This document shows, piece by piece, positions 42,433 through 51,377 of a stretch of DNA of 64,000 nt. Source of the DNA: Leptonema illini DSM 21528 (lineage in GTDB: Bacteria; Spirochaetota; Leptospiria; Leptospirales; Leptonemataceae); assembly GCF_000243335.1 (NCBI RefSeq), contig NZ_JH597773.1:1075989-1139988 (forward strand). Reading direction: 5' to 3'. The notes beneath the pieces were generated by a model. It did not search any database. It was not told the DNA's origin and saw only the letters and a list, made by a program, of their open reading frames with translations. The translations under genes and the position numbers were made by a program. Each line of letters starts with the position of its first letter. Within the stretch, counting starts at the first letter, position 1.

Positions 42433-43761
42433 ATGGCTAAGAAGAAGACAAGACCGCCCGGCGTTATCAGCACCATACTCTCGCCGTTTGACCGCTTTGT
42501 TCAGATGGAATCTTCATCGGGGATTCTGCTCATCCTGTGTACGATCGCAGCGATGATCTGGGCAAACTCCGGTTACTCAGATTCCTATCACGCTCTGTGG
42601 CAGGTTCCTTTCTCATTGGGCCCTGAAGCCCTTCATCTTACGAAGCCTCTCATTCTGTGGATCAACGACGGATTGATGGCCGTCTTTTTCTTCGTCGTCG
42701 GTCTCGAAATCAAACGCGAAATCGTCGCAGGAGAACTTTCGACGGTAAAGCAGGCCGCCCTTCCCATCGGAGCGGCTCTTGGCGGTATGATCCTGCCTGC
42801 CGGTATCTTCCTCCTTTTGAATCAGGGCCGTCCTGGATCAGAGGGCTGGGGCATTCCCATGGCCACCGACATCGCCTTCTCGCTCGGCGTGCTCTCGCTT
42901 CTCGGGGCCCGCATACCGTTAACCATTAAGGTCTTTCTTACCGCCTTCGCCATCGTCGATGATCTTGGCGCCGTGATCGTCATCGCTCTTTTTTACAGCA
43001 CCGGCGTGCAGCTCTCTTTGCTCGGCCTTGCCGCACTGCTTCTGGGGCTGATGTTCCTGTTTAACCGCATGAACATCAGATCGCTGGCGGCGTATCTGAT
43101 TCCGGGTCTCGTGGTCTGGTACCTGTTCCTGAAATCGGGAGTGCATCCGACGGTGGCCGGCGTACTCGGCGCCTTCGCCATTCCGATCAACCCTCTTGCA
43201 AAGGCCGGCGAGTTCGTCGCCTCGATGCGCGAGAACCTTGCGCTTTTCGAGAAGGCGCCCGGCAAAGAGACCGACACAGAGAAGCTGCTCAGCCATGAAC
43301 AGCTCAATGCCATGGAAGATCTGAACGAAGAACTCGAGAAGGTACAGTCTCCACTGCAGCGTATCGAGCACGGATTGCACGGCTGGGTGAGCTTCTTCAT
43401 CATGCCCGTTTTCGCCTTCGCCAACGCCGGCGTCACCATCGAAGGCAACCTTCTTGAAAGCCTGAGTCGTCCGCTCAGCATCAATATCGCCGCCGGCCTG
43501 TTTGTCGGGAAGCTCATCGGTATCTTCTCGTTTGCGTATGTCACGGCGAAGCTGTTTCGCACACAGCTTCCTGAAGGCGTACGCTGGGCTCATTTTGTCG
43601 GCGCCGCCCTGCTCGGCGGCATCGGCTTCACGATGTCGCTTTTTATCACCGGCCTTGCCTACGAAGACGCCTCGCTGATCGCCGACGCGAAGATCGGCAT
43701 TCTCACGGGATCTCTTATCTCAGGACTTCTCGGCTACCTGTATTTGAGAAGAGTGGCCTGA
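42433..43761 (+). CDS. nhaA: NhaA-type Na+/H+ antiporter
   Basis: ATG 42433 gives a 442-residue protein of usual NhaA length; a TTG at 42394 would add 13 residues. Family features are clear: LSPFDRFVQMESSSGILLIL, ILWINDGLMAVFFFVVGLEI, the transport aspartates in ATDIAFSLGVLSLLG and AFAIVDDLGAVIVIALFY, and a late FVGAALLGGIGFTMSLFIT. About eleven to twelve helices are expected. A cytoplasmic insertion of charged residues (KEKTDTEKLLSHEQLNAMED-like, residues 280-310) lies mid-protein, as in some NhaA proteins. It exports sodium in exchange for protons. Confidence 0.95.
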   Translation: MAKKKTRPPGVISTILSPFDRFVQMESSSGILLILCTIAAMIWANSGYSDSYHALWQVPFSLGPEALHLTKPLILWINDGLMAVFFFVVGLEIKREIVAGELSTVKQAALPIGAALGGMILPAGIFLLLNQGRPGSEGWGIPMATDIAFSLGVLSLLGARIPLTIKVFLTAFAIVDDLGAVIVIALFYSTGVQLSLLGLAALLLGLMFLFNRMNIRSLAAYLIPGLVVWYLFLKSGVHPTVAGVLGAFAIPINPLAKAGEFVASMRENLALFEKAPGKETDTEKLLSHEQLNAMEDLNEELEKVQSPLQRIEHGLHGWVSFFIMPVFAFANAGVTIEGNLLESLSRPLSINIAAGLFVGKLIGIFSFAYVTAKLFRTQLPEGVRWAHFVGAALLGGIGFTMSLFITGLAYEDASLIADAKIGILTGSLISGLLGYLYLRRVA

Positions 43762-43806
43762 AAAAAAGACTGGCCTTCTGAAACGATTCCGGCCACTGCT
43801 CTTTCG

Positions 43807-44940
43807 ATGTACGAGCGGTGGCTGGATTCTCAACCCGGGCTTTTCGAGCGATGGGGCATTCGTTACTTTCACAGGCTTTCGCGACGATTCGGCCATCTTG
43901 ATCCTGTGGCAACGACCGACGAGCAGATGGTGCGGGCCGTGCGAGGCGTCACAATAACCGGTGCGACGATCGCCTTTCTCATCGGAGCGCTCTCCGCCGG
44001 CGGCTCCGTCCTTGCTGAAATCCTCACACTGGAGCGCCCGCTCATCGAACATTACGCGTGGATTGGCGGGGTAACGCTTGTGCTCACGGCCATCGAATTC
44101 GCCGTGCTTTTTGTCGTCTCGATTCATACGGTCTTTCGTATCGCCCGCATCACAGGCCATCAGCGTCTCTCTCAGGCGACGAGTTTTCAGGAGGGCATCA
44201 TCCCCAATCTGCTTGCCCGCGCCGCTCTCGAAATTCCCGATCCGGTGCAGCGTATCCTCGGCATCGATCCGCTGGCGAAGGTTTCAAAGAAAAAGATGAT
44301 GGCCGTCGGCCTGATCTACAAACTCAAAGTGGTGATGAGCAACGTGCTTGCGAAGCTCATTCTCAAACGCGTCCTTGCCAAGAGCGGAGTGCGCATGCTC
44401 GCCTACTGGGTGTCTGTTCCTATAACGGGCCTCTGGAATGCCATCGTCACCTTTCGCGTAGCGCGCGAGGCGCGCCTGCGCCTGTTCGGCAACCTGCTCG
44501 CCGAGCACATCGTCCGGCATCAGCTGACCGACGAACAGATGGCCGCCCTTTCGCCCGCCGCCCGTATCGGATGCCTTCGCGCCGTCGGGAACGCCGTCGT
44601 GCTCACGCAGAACTATCATCCGAATATGCTGATGCTGCTTGTGCGCATCGCCGACTCGCTTCAGATCAACGATGGCGAGGGCTTCGACGACTGGGATGCC
44701 TTTCTTCACTGCCTCGATTCGGTAAAGGAAGGCGAGCGCTGTTTTCTTCTCGATCTGCTTGCCGTCGCCACCGCCTTTGACGGCAAGCTTTCGGGCCTTG
44801 AAAAGAGCATGCTACCGCTTGCCTTCAAGGAACATACGAGTCTTTATATGGAAAGGATCAAGAAGCTGATAGAGTTCATGCACGCCGGCCGGCTGCACGC
44901 GGCCATCGAACTCTGCGATCTCAATTTCGAGGCCGGTTGA
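43807..44940 (+). CDS. Unrecognised membrane protein with helical soluble C-terminus
   Basis: The 377-residue protein has two strong helices near residues 45-70 (GVTITGATIAFLIGALSAGG) and 80-105 (WIGGVTLVLTAIEFAVLFVV). A motif-like segment follows, DPVQRILGIDPLAKVSKKKM, then a possible third helix region (MLAYWVSVPITGLWNAIVTF) and a helical C-terminal domain (ERCFLLDLLAVATAFDGKLS) faintly resembling TerB-type helical domains. The family is not recognised with certainty. It follows nhaA by 45 bp on the same strand and precedes a lipase-like gene. Confidence 0.7.
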   Translation: MYERWLDSQPGLFERWGIRYFHRLSRRFGHLDPVATTDEQMVRAVRGVTITGATIAFLIGALSAGGSVLAEILTLERPLIEHYAWIGGVTLVLTAIEFAVLFVVSIHTVFRIARITGHQRLSQATSFQEGIIPNLLARAALEIPDPVQRILGIDPLAKVSKKKMMAVGLIYKLKVVMSNVLAKLILKRVLAKSGVRMLAYWVSVPITGLWNAIVTFRVAREARLRLFGNLLAEHIVRHQLTDEQMAALSPAARIGCLRAVGNAVVLTQNYHPNMLMLLVRIADSLQINDGEGFDDWDAFLHCLDSVKEGERCFLLDLLAVATAFDGKLSGLEKSMLPLAFKEHTSLYMERIKKLIEFMHAGRLHAAIELCDLNFEAG

Positions 44941-44989
44941 CCGGGGAAAGCGGCTTGACCATTTCGACCGGCCTTGCTGTTTCTCTCTT

Positions 44990-46234
44990 ATGGGCGAATT
45001 TCCGAAGCTACCCGGCCTTCCGGGGCTTCTTCTGCAGATCACCGGACTCCTGACCGAATCGGCCGTCTCGGGCATACGTAACTTTGCGTATGAATCCATG
45101 ACGTGGATGGGCGAGCAGGCCGAGAACATCTCGGACTATCCCGTTCTACGCAACACCGAACTGGCAAGACAGCTGCGACGCACCGGCGACTCGTTGAAAG
45201 AGGCGGGCTCGGTCTCTTTCGAGGCCATCTACAGCTCCATTCACAGAGCGGCAGAATCGCTTTCCGAGACGTTGCTCACGTTGCGCATCGTCGATCAGAA
45301 CACATTTCAGAACCTGGCCTCGAATATCGCCGACACGGCCATCCTGGGCGATAGCTTTGTCGCGTTGCGTGATCCGTTCGAGGTCAAAACGTCCTTTCGC
45401 CTGAACGCCGCCGACGCAACGCCCGAGCAGATCGCCGACGCCTTTCGCGCCGCTCCGGCAAGGCGCGGGCTGATGATCTGTGTGCCCGGCCTCTATCAGG
45501 ATGAAAGCCTGTGGAAAAGCGGCAGGCCGCAGCCCGTCGTCGAATTGCTCAAACAGCAGTCCTACTTTCCGGTTTATCTGCGCCTTCACCCCGGCACGCA
45601 CGTCTCGACCATCGGCAAAGAGATCAGCACTCTGATGGAAGCTCTGCTCGCTGCTCTGCCCGATACGCCCGTGCATTTTATGAGTTTCAGTCAGGGCGGA
45701 TTGATCCTGCGAAGCACGCTTCTGGCTAACGATCGCTCCGGAGGGAGTATTCGCAAACGCACCGGCAGGGTTATCCTGATCAGCTCGCCCGACGGCGGCT
45801 ACTTCATCGAAAAGACGGGGCTGCTTTTCGGCTTCGGTCTCGGCGAGGCCCCCTCGCGTGCCATCAAGTTTATGAGCTTTGCCGGCAACGTTCATTCGCC
45901 GGCCTTTCGCGACATGGCCGCCGGTATTATTCGCGAAGAAGACGAGAAAAAGACCGGGCCCATCCTGCCCATGAGCACGAATCATTACTTCGGCGAACTC
46001 GACGGCCTTGACGCCTATCAGATCTACAGCCTGATCAGCGACAGCAACCACATCTGGAGCAACTGGCTCGGCGACGGACTCATAGAGGAGTCCTCTCTTG
46101 CACTGCTTTCCGATACGGTATATCGCAAGAACGAGGAAAGTCGGGTTCATTGCCTGGTCGGGCTCTCCCATTTTCAGATCTTACAGAGCGAGGCCTTCCA
46201 GAAGGCCCTCTTCCAGATACTCGAGAAGTCCTGA
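44990..46234 (+). CDS. Alpha/beta hydrolase, lipase-like (paralogue of 34865-36040)
   Basis: The 414-residue protein has an N-terminal helical region and then an alpha/beta hydrolase fold: RRGLMICVPGLYQDESLWKS with the oxyanion strand and FMSFSQGGLILRSTLLAN with the Ser elbow (F-S-Q-G-G). A probable catalytic His lies in VHCLVGLSHFQILQS at the C-terminus. It shares ISSPDGGYFIEK, NHYFGELDGLDAYQ and DGLIEE with the minus-strand paralogue 9 kb away. No signal peptide is present. The substrate is unknown; lipid or ester hydrolysis is inferred from the fold. Confidence 0.83.
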   Translation: MGEFPKLPGLPGLLLQITGLLTESAVSGIRNFAYESMTWMGEQAENISDYPVLRNTELARQLRRTGDSLKEAGSVSFEAIYSSIHRAAESLSETLLTLRIVDQNTFQNLASNIADTAILGDSFVALRDPFEVKTSFRLNAADATPEQIADAFRAAPARRGLMICVPGLYQDESLWKSGRPQPVVELLKQQSYFPVYLRLHPGTHVSTIGKEISTLMEALLAALPDTPVHFMSFSQGGLILRSTLLANDRSGGSIRKRTGRVILISSPDGGYFIEKTGLLFGFGLGEAPSRAIKFMSFAGNVHSPAFRDMAAGIIREEDEKKTGPILPMSTNHYFGELDGLDAYQIYSLISDSNHIWSNWLGDGLIEESSLALLSDTVYRKNEESRVHCLVGLSHFQILQSEAFQKALFQILEKS

Positions 46235-46242
46235 TCGGTCGG

Positions 46243-46303
46243 CTTTGAGTTAGTCAGTTTTGAGTTAGCCGGTTTTCAGTCGTCGCTTTTCGGTCAGTCG
46301 ATT
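46243..46303. repeat. Degenerate 14-15-bp tandem repeat, four units
   Basis: Four units begin TTTGAG, TTTGAG, TTTCAG and TTTCGG, at 46244, 46259, 46274 and 46288, followed by similar GTTAGTC- or GTCGTCG-like sequence. The first two units share GAGTTAG exactly. They lie between two convergent genes and run into the last codons of the phosphatase gene. No function is evident; replication slippage is the simplest explanation. Confidence 0.55.
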
Positions 46304-48165
46304 TCGAGAAGGATCATCGCAATGTCGTCCTCACGGATGTCGCGACGGGCAAATCGGTTCAGCGAGGCGAGGATGGCGTCGAGAAGATCGTTCCCCTGAC
46401 TGTGCCTGTTCTCAAGAATCGTGCGACGCAGTCGCTCCGTCCCGTAAAGCTGCTCGGATTCGTTCAGCGTTTCGATGATGCCGTCGGTGTAAAAGAGCAC
46501 ACAGTCGCCCGATTGAAGCTGCGTTTCAAGCGTGGCGTAGGCCGGTTCTTCGAGCACGCCCAGACAGATGCCGTTCGCCTGTATGTCCTGAAACTCCTGC
46601 GTCGCTCTGCGAAAAAGAAGCGGATAACAATGGCCTGCATTGCCCACCTTGAGCTTCAGATCCCGGTAATCGACGGAGCCGGCAAGCGCCGTAATAAAAT
46701 GCATGCCCGTGCGATCGAAGATGCTGCGGTTCAGATGTCTCAAGAAAACATCGGGTAAAATCAGCATATCCTTACTGAGGGTCGACGATATCTTGATCAT
46801 CATCGTGATCAGAGCAGATGATATACCGTGACCCGAAACGTCGGCCATAAGAAAGCCCAGGCTTTCCTGAAGATCGTGCAGATCGAGAAAATCGCCTCCG
46901 AGCGAACTGGCAGGGACGTAGCGGGATGTGAGGCGCACGGGCCCGTACTGCCGCGATACGACGGGAATGATGCTTAACTGCGTCTTTCGCGCAAGATCAA
47001 GCTCTTCCTGTATTTTCATCATCGCATGACGCAACTCTTTCTCGCGAAGTTCGAGCATCTGCGTGGTCGAATGAAGCGAATGATCGACGTGTTCGAGCTC
47101 TTCCTGATACGGCGAGGTGATCTGCCGGGCGATAAAAAACGACATGGCGATGGTTAACAGCAGAAGCCCGCCAACAAGCAGAAGCACCGTTGAACTGCGG
47201 ATCTGTATCGTCTGGATCAGCTCTCCCTCGGGAAGACAGAGAAAGATCTGCGGCGACCGCTCCCGCGAGGGCTCCACCTCGTCGCTCCACCATCGACAGC
47301 CCTGTGAGTCCTCGGCAGCAGCAGGATCCTGAAGCAGAGCGACGACGGCGGGGTCTTTCGCGTCGGCTGCCGTCACCACAAAAAGGCCTCTTTGTTTCTT
47401 GCCGGTGTGATATCGCAATCCCCCTATTTCAATGCCTTCGGGAAGATCGGCCTTTACTTCGGGGAAATAGAGAACGGGCATGAGATTCTCGTCGGGCGTA
47501 ATCAGTCGAAAGAATCGCGAGAGCTCGATCAGACGCAGATCATAAGCGACGATCAATCGTTCTGCCGAAGGCAAGCGCTCGGCGGCAACGCTTGTGATGC
47601 CCGGATCGCCCGTCGTGCGGAACCGATATACGTCGGTCCAGCGACCCGGCGTATCCTCTTCGCCGACGACGGAATACCAGGCGCTGCTTTTATAAGAATA
47701 GGCGACAGGCGGCCCCTCTGCGCGGCAGATGGCTTTGCGGTCACAGATCGAATAACGCGCCTGGCCGCCACGCTCCTCTCTGATGCGATACCGATCGACG
47801 TCTTCTTTCAGGATCATGAAGCTGGCCTCGGCGACGACGACGTTCAGCGACGTCACGACATCGTTCTCGTCGAGAAAGGGAGCGAAGTAGCGCACCATCA
47901 TGCTGCGATCATAATGACGGATAACGCCATCTTTTATCAGTTGAACGGAAAGCCGCTGATGCTTCATCGCCGGACCGAGAGTTCCGCGAAACTCCTGTAC
48001 GAGAAAGGCGCCGCGACTGCGCAGATTCGACATCGACAGCGAGTCGACGGACGACCGCAAAAGCAGAGCACCGCTTCCCAGGACGGCCAGTATCAAAAGG
48101 CCGAGCAGCAGTACGATTTTCTGAACGACCCGTCCGTCCAGCCTGTAGCCTTTTCTGAGCTCCAT
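46294..48165 (-). CDS. Membrane SpoIIE-type PP2C phosphatase
   Basis: The 623-residue protein has a helix at about 14-35, an extracytoplasmic sensor region of about 280 residues, a second helix near 325-350 (TVLLLVGGLLLLTIAMSFFI), a coiled-coil linker (ELREKELRHAMMKIQEELDL), and a SpoIIE/PP2C domain at about 400-623. Metal-binding aspartates lie in SLGGDFLDLHDL and LMADVSGHGISSAL, and the late motif is CVLFYTDGIIE. These phosphatases usually dephosphorylate anti-sigma antagonists. No such partner gene lies next to it. It is 40 bp from the gene at 48206-49342 and closes a four-gene signalling unit. Confidence 0.92.
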   Translation of the reverse strand: MELRKGYRLDGRVVQKIVLLLGLLILAVLGSGALLLRSSVDSLSMSNLRSRGAFLVQEFRGTLGPAMKHQRLSVQLIKDGVIRHYDRSMMVRYFAPFLDENDVVTSLNVVVAEASFMILKEDVDRYRIREERGGQARYSICDRKAICRAEGPPVAYSYKSSAWYSVVGEEDTPGRWTDVYRFRTTGDPGITSVAAERLPSAERLIVAYDLRLIELSRFFRLITPDENLMPVLYFPEVKADLPEGIEIGGLRYHTGKKQRGLFVVTAADAKDPAVVALLQDPAAAEDSQGCRWWSDEVEPSRERSPQIFLCLPEGELIQTIQIRSSTVLLLVGGLLLLTIAMSFFIARQITSPYQEELEHVDHSLHSTTQMLELREKELRHAMMKIQEELDLARKTQLSIIPVVSRQYGPVRLTSRYVPASSLGGDFLDLHDLQESLGFLMADVSGHGISSALITMMIKISSTLSKDMLILPDVFLRHLNRSIFDRTGMHFITALAGSVDYRDLKLKVGNAGHCYPLLFRRATQEFQDIQANGICLGVLEEPAYATLETQLQSGDCVLFYTDGIIETLNESEQLYGTERLRRTILENRHSQGNDLLDAILASLNRFARRDIREDDIAMILLEID

Positions 48166-48205
48166 AATGCGGAGCTGGCATTATATAGCAATGCAAGCAG
48201 ATCTG

Positions 48206-49342
48206 TCAAGTGGATCGAGGCCAGAAGAGCTCGAGCGTGCGACCGATGCCCTTTGAATTCAAGAAGCCTTCAAGAGCCGAAGCGCCATCAGAAGCGGGGA
48301 CTGTCGTCGTATCAACGGCAGGTTGTTCTTGCGTTTCCTGCCGTGCCATTTCCTGGATCTCCCGTTTTTCCGCCGATGTCAGAGGAGCCGGGAGCATAAG
48401 AAGCCGGTCCCCTGTCTTCATCTGCCAGCGCTGAATGTGCAGATTACGGCCCGCCTGCGCACGCACGGTATGAAGATCCCCATCTCTTAGAAAAACATGC
48501 TCATGTCCGTAGCTGAGCATCTCCATGTTGCCGTCACGCCGGGCCTCAAGAACGGTCACGCGCACCTCTGAGGGCGGATGATTCAGCAGAAGATCCTCAA
48601 GTCTGTACACGGGATAGGTCGACGAGGCCAGGCCGTCGATCAGAGCGGTCACATATTCGGATCGCAGGCGGCCATCAGAGCTTATGTACACAAGAAAGAG
48701 TCGGTCGCCGGCCAATCGAATGAACATCTTACGAAAGACCTCACCCCGGCTTGTGCCGACGACGCGGTAGTTAATCGAATTGCTGCCAAAGGGAAGCTCT
48801 GCGTCCTCGCTCTTCGGTTGGGCCTCGGGCCGCGGCTCCGGGCTCTCTCGCTGCTCCTGAAAAAGCTCTCGAAAGGTATAGCGGTCCTGCTTGATCTGTG
48901 CCGGCAGATCGGCCTTGCCCGAAAGCAGCCGTTCGAGCAGAGGCGCATCGGGTGACCAGAGAATAAAGAAAAGCGGCGTCGTTTTTAGGCGTCCAAGCCG
49001 AAACCTCGTCGGACGCAGGAATTCAAACTCAGATTCCTGACGTCCGCATCCGCGCAGATACTCGCGCAGATCCTCAAGCAGATGCAACCGCTCGCTGCGT
49101 GTTACCGTGCGGCCATCGGCGCAGACAAGACCGAGATGCAGCCGACGACGATCACCGAGCAGATCACCTCCTTCTCGCAAAAGAAAGGCCTCGGCATCGG
49201 CCTGTTCACGTAACTGAGCAGGAAATCGATCCTCGCCGATCCAGCTCAGCTCGCGCACCTTCAACCATTCGGCGATCAGCAGATCAAGGGGGATGGATTT
49301 CAGAATCCAGCGACGTACGGGATGCAGGGTTTTACGGGACAT
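48206..49342 (-). CDS. Unrecognised protein with possible decayed PP2C-like C-terminal segment
   Basis: The ATG at 49342 overlaps the end of the cNMP-domain gene by 11 bp; a longer frame from 49477 lies inside that gene and is rejected. The product has about 378 residues, no membrane helix and a charged middle region. The stretch SYGHEHVFLRDGDLHTV, then HIQRWQMKTGDRLLMLP, mirrors the GH...LLRDG...GDRLLLYTDG ending of SpoIIE-type phosphatases, but the metal aspartates that should precede it are not seen. A non-catalytic phosphatase-like regulator is possible. This is an inference from local similarity. It sits between cNMP proteins and a true SpoIIE phosphatase. Confidence 0.6.
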   Translation of the reverse strand: MSRKTLHPVRRWILKSIPLDLLIAEWLKVRELSWIGEDRFPAQLREQADAEAFLLREGGDLLGDRRRLHLGLVCADGRTVTRSERLHLLEDLREYLRGCGRQESEFEFLRPTRFRLGRLKTTPLFFILWSPDAPLLERLLSGKADLPAQIKQDRYTFRELFQEQRESPEPRPEAQPKSEDAELPFGSNSINYRVVGTSRGEVFRKMFIRLAGDRLFLVYISSDGRLRSEYVTALIDGLASSTYPVYRLEDLLLNHPPSEVRVTVLEARRDGNMEMLSYGHEHVFLRDGDLHTVRAQAGRNLHIQRWQMKTGDRLLMLPAPLTSAEKREIQEMARQETQEQPAVDTTTVPASDGASALEGFLNSKGIGRTLELFWPRST

Positions 49343-49787
49343 CGGACTTGCCGCTGTAGTAGTTGGAGATCTGCGTGAACGCCGACTGTATGCGACGACA
49401 CAGCGCTCCAATGATCTTGAACGCCCACCGCGGATGCGTCTGAAAGATACGCTCGAACTGCTCCGGAGCGAGCACAAGCAGCTTTACGTCCGTGGCCGCG
49501 ATCAGGGTCGCCGAACGCAGCTCGTTCTCAAGCAGGGCCATCTCTCCAAAGATCTCGCCTGGCCCCAGTCGGTTGAGAACGCGATACTGGCCCGAGATCT
49601 GGCGCTCGGTCACAAGCACCATGCCCGAGATGATGATGTAGACCTCTTTGCCCGAATCCCCTTCGCGAACGATGATCTTCTTCGGCTCGTAGGTCTTGCC
49701 ATATTTAAAGAACAGCTGCTGGGTGATGGCCTGCTCGCCTTCAAAGCCCAGCTTGATCAGGTCGTAGTCGTGATTTTCGATCTTCAT
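49332..49787 (-). CDS. Cyclic-nucleotide-binding-domain protein
   Basis: The 151-residue protein is essentially one cNMP-binding beta barrel: KIIVREGDSGKEVYIIISGM, RQISGQYRVLNRLGPGEIFG, EMALLENELRSATLIAATDV. The GEIFGEMALLENELRSA stretch corresponds to the phosphate-binding cassette, with Glu and Arg present, so cAMP binding is plausible. The C-terminal helix (PRWAFKIIGALCRRIQSAF) has no DNA-binding domain after it. It lies 14 bp from a second cNMP protein and overlaps the next gene. cAMP could be supplied by the cyclase at 8142. Confidence 0.88.
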   Translation of the reverse strand: MKIENHDYDLIKLGFEGEQAITQQLFFKYGKTYEPKKIIVREGDSGKEVYIIISGMVLVTERQISGQYRVLNRLGPGEIFGEMALLENELRSATLIAATDVKLLVLAPEQFERIFQTHPRWAFKIIGALCRRIQSAFTQISNYYSGKSDVP

Positions 49788-49801
49788 GGACGATTTGCCG
49801 G

Positions 49802-50197
49802 TCAGGCCGGCAGCTCCTTAATATGACGGTTTACTTTGCGCAAAATGGAGCTCAGGCTTCGGATGATCGAAAGCGACACCGACATCTCAGAGCTCATCAG
49901 TTTTTCCACTCCAACCCTGTTAAAGGCCAGCAAGCGCACGTCGGTCATACACTGCGCCTCGGTGATGCGGGCCTTGCCGAGATAGACCTCGAGAATGCCG
50001 AACATCTCGCCCGTTTTATAGTGTAGCTCATCGCTTTTCAGAGCCGTGTACTTACGTCGAAGCGTCACCTCTCCATCGAGGATGTAGTAGACTCTCAGAT
50101 CGTCGAGCAACTGTCCCTGTTTATAGACATAATCGCCCTTCTTAAAGCTGAGAGGATGCCCGAGCTCTTCAAAAAGCTTCATTCCTGTGGACTCCAT
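49802..50197 (-). CDS. Short cyclic-nucleotide-binding-domain protein
   Basis: GGAGGG lies three bases before the ATG at 50197. The 131-residue protein is a lone cNMP-binding barrel (SFKKGDYVYKQGQLLDDLRV, YYILDGEVTLRRKYTALKSD, YKTGEMFGILEVYLGKARIT). The cassette reads GEMFGILEVYLGKARITEAQ. The Glu is less clear than in the neighbouring protein, so ligand binding may be weaker or lost. No output domain is attached. It heads a four-gene unit with the second cNMP protein, the phosphatase-like protein and the SpoIIE phosphatase. Confidence 0.85.
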   Translation of the reverse strand: MESTGMKLFEELGHPLSFKKGDYVYKQGQLLDDLRVYYILDGEVTLRRKYTALKSDELHYKTGEMFGILEVYLGKARITEAQCMTDVRLLAFNRVGVEKLMSSEMSVSLSIIRSLSSILRKVNRHIKELPA

Positions 50198-50268
50198 CGT
50201 CCCTCCATAGATAGCAACTGCGAGTATTCCGCTTTACCGCATGTGCAGCCGAAAAAATCTATAATAAT

Positions 50269-51255
50269 ATGGCCATACGCCGACCCGGATTTGACGAATG
50301 CTACCAGGCGCTGCCCGAACTGACCCGTCCGGCCCAGTTTCAGTCCTTCTGGAATAGTGTCATCCTTTCTCTGAAGAAGGTTCCTCTCGAACCACAGCTC
50401 AAGCTGCGTCTGAAGCGAACCTTTGCCCGGGAAAGCCTGCACGACGTGCAGTTCCGCAGCCATAATGACACCGTCCTGTCGGGCTACCTGAACATCCCTC
50501 GAAAGCTGAAACGCGTGCCGGCCGTCATCACGTTTCACGATTATTTATCGGATTTCGAGCGCGTAAACGAAAGCATTACCGAGCCCCTTTCTCAGGCCGG
50601 AATCGCGCATCTTTACCTCAAGATGCGTGGACACGAAAATCCGGCCGTATTCGCCCGGCCGACACGATCGAAAGACGGAGCAGGCGCTCCGACGACGTTT
50701 TTTCTCGACCAGCAGGGTCAGCCTTTTGAGCGCAGCTTCGGTGTGGCCATCATCCTCGATGCGCTGCGCGGTGTTGACTTTCTGCGCCTGAATCGTAATA
50801 TTAACCACACTGCCATCGGCCTTATGGGAAGGGGATTGGGCTGTGTTCCGGCGCTATTTGCCGCGGCCTTCAAGCCCGAATCCGTGCGGGCCCTGGGCTT
50901 GGAAAGGCCCGGTCCGGTATGGCATGAGGAGTGGCTGCAACTGAGTCAGTCGCCTCTGGCCCGTGAATGGAATGAATGGATGAAAGGAAGATCGGCGCAG
51001 AAGAAAGAGCTGCGCGAGAAGATGAGGCAGATTGATCCGGTTTATCTCAGTCAGGAAATCAGCTGCCCCGTCTTGATGAGCACGGGACTTGAAGATGCGG
51101 AGCATCCGGCGTTGCCCGGTTTCGGCCTTTTTAACCTGCTGCGCACCGAGAAAGCGATGCAGATCTTCACGGATGAGGCGCAGGATCCCGATCATAAGAA
51201 GGAACATCAGCAGCAGGTGGAGTTTCTTATTGAAACACTGCGAGCGAAGGACTGA
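50269..51255 (+). CDS. Acetyl-xylan-esterase-like alpha/beta hydrolase, nucleophile apparently lost
   Basis: The 328-residue protein begins like the AXE1/acetyl esterase family (LPELTRPAQFQSFWNSVILS), with an early helix-strand pair (LKRVPAVITFHDYLSDFERV). In this family the nucleophile elbow is GxSxG after an IG strand. Here the corresponding segment reads TAIGLMGRGLGCVPALFAAA and has no Ser, suggesting an inactive or altered enzyme. The Asp region STGLEDAEHPALPG is present. The catalytic His position near the end (DPDHKKEHQQQVEF) still has histidines. It is divergent from the cNMP unit and precedes the bS18 gene. Confidence 0.75.
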   Translation: MAIRRPGFDECYQALPELTRPAQFQSFWNSVILSLKKVPLEPQLKLRLKRTFARESLHDVQFRSHNDTVLSGYLNIPRKLKRVPAVITFHDYLSDFERVNESITEPLSQAGIAHLYLKMRGHENPAVFARPTRSKDGAGAPTTFFLDQQGQPFERSFGVAIILDALRGVDFLRLNRNINHTAIGLMGRGLGCVPALFAAAFKPESVRALGLERPGPVWHEEWLQLSQSPLAREWNEWMKGRSAQKKELREKMRQIDPVYLSQEISCPVLMSTGLEDAEHPALPGFGLFNLLRTEKAMQIFTDEAQDPDHKKEHQQQVEFLIETLRAKD

Positions 51256-51295
51256 ACGATTGTCAGAACGTATGTTTTGACGGTCGTGGGAATCG

Positions 51296-51324
51296 TTGAA
51301 AAGATTTGTAATGCAATTTAGTAA
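51296..51324 (+). promoter_or_regulatory. Candidate promoter of the rpsR-sucA-sucB unit
   Basis: TTGAAA at 51296-51301 and TAGTAA at 51319-51324 are 17 bp apart in the only AT-rich stretch of the area, about 55-80 bp before the bS18 start. An imperfect palindrome, GTAAA ... TTTAC, overlaps the second box and could bind a regulator. The -10 match is weak, so this is tentative. Confidence 0.35.
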
Positions 51325-51377
51325 ATATTTTTTAGTTTACAGTAACAGAAGCACAAAATAAGCATACGAGGAAAACG

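Noticed and set aside
49343-49477. Upstream extension of the 48206 gene to 49477
   Set aside because: The added 45 residues are Arg/Ser-rich and lie inside the cNMP-domain gene on the same strand in another frame; ATG 49342 is more plausible.
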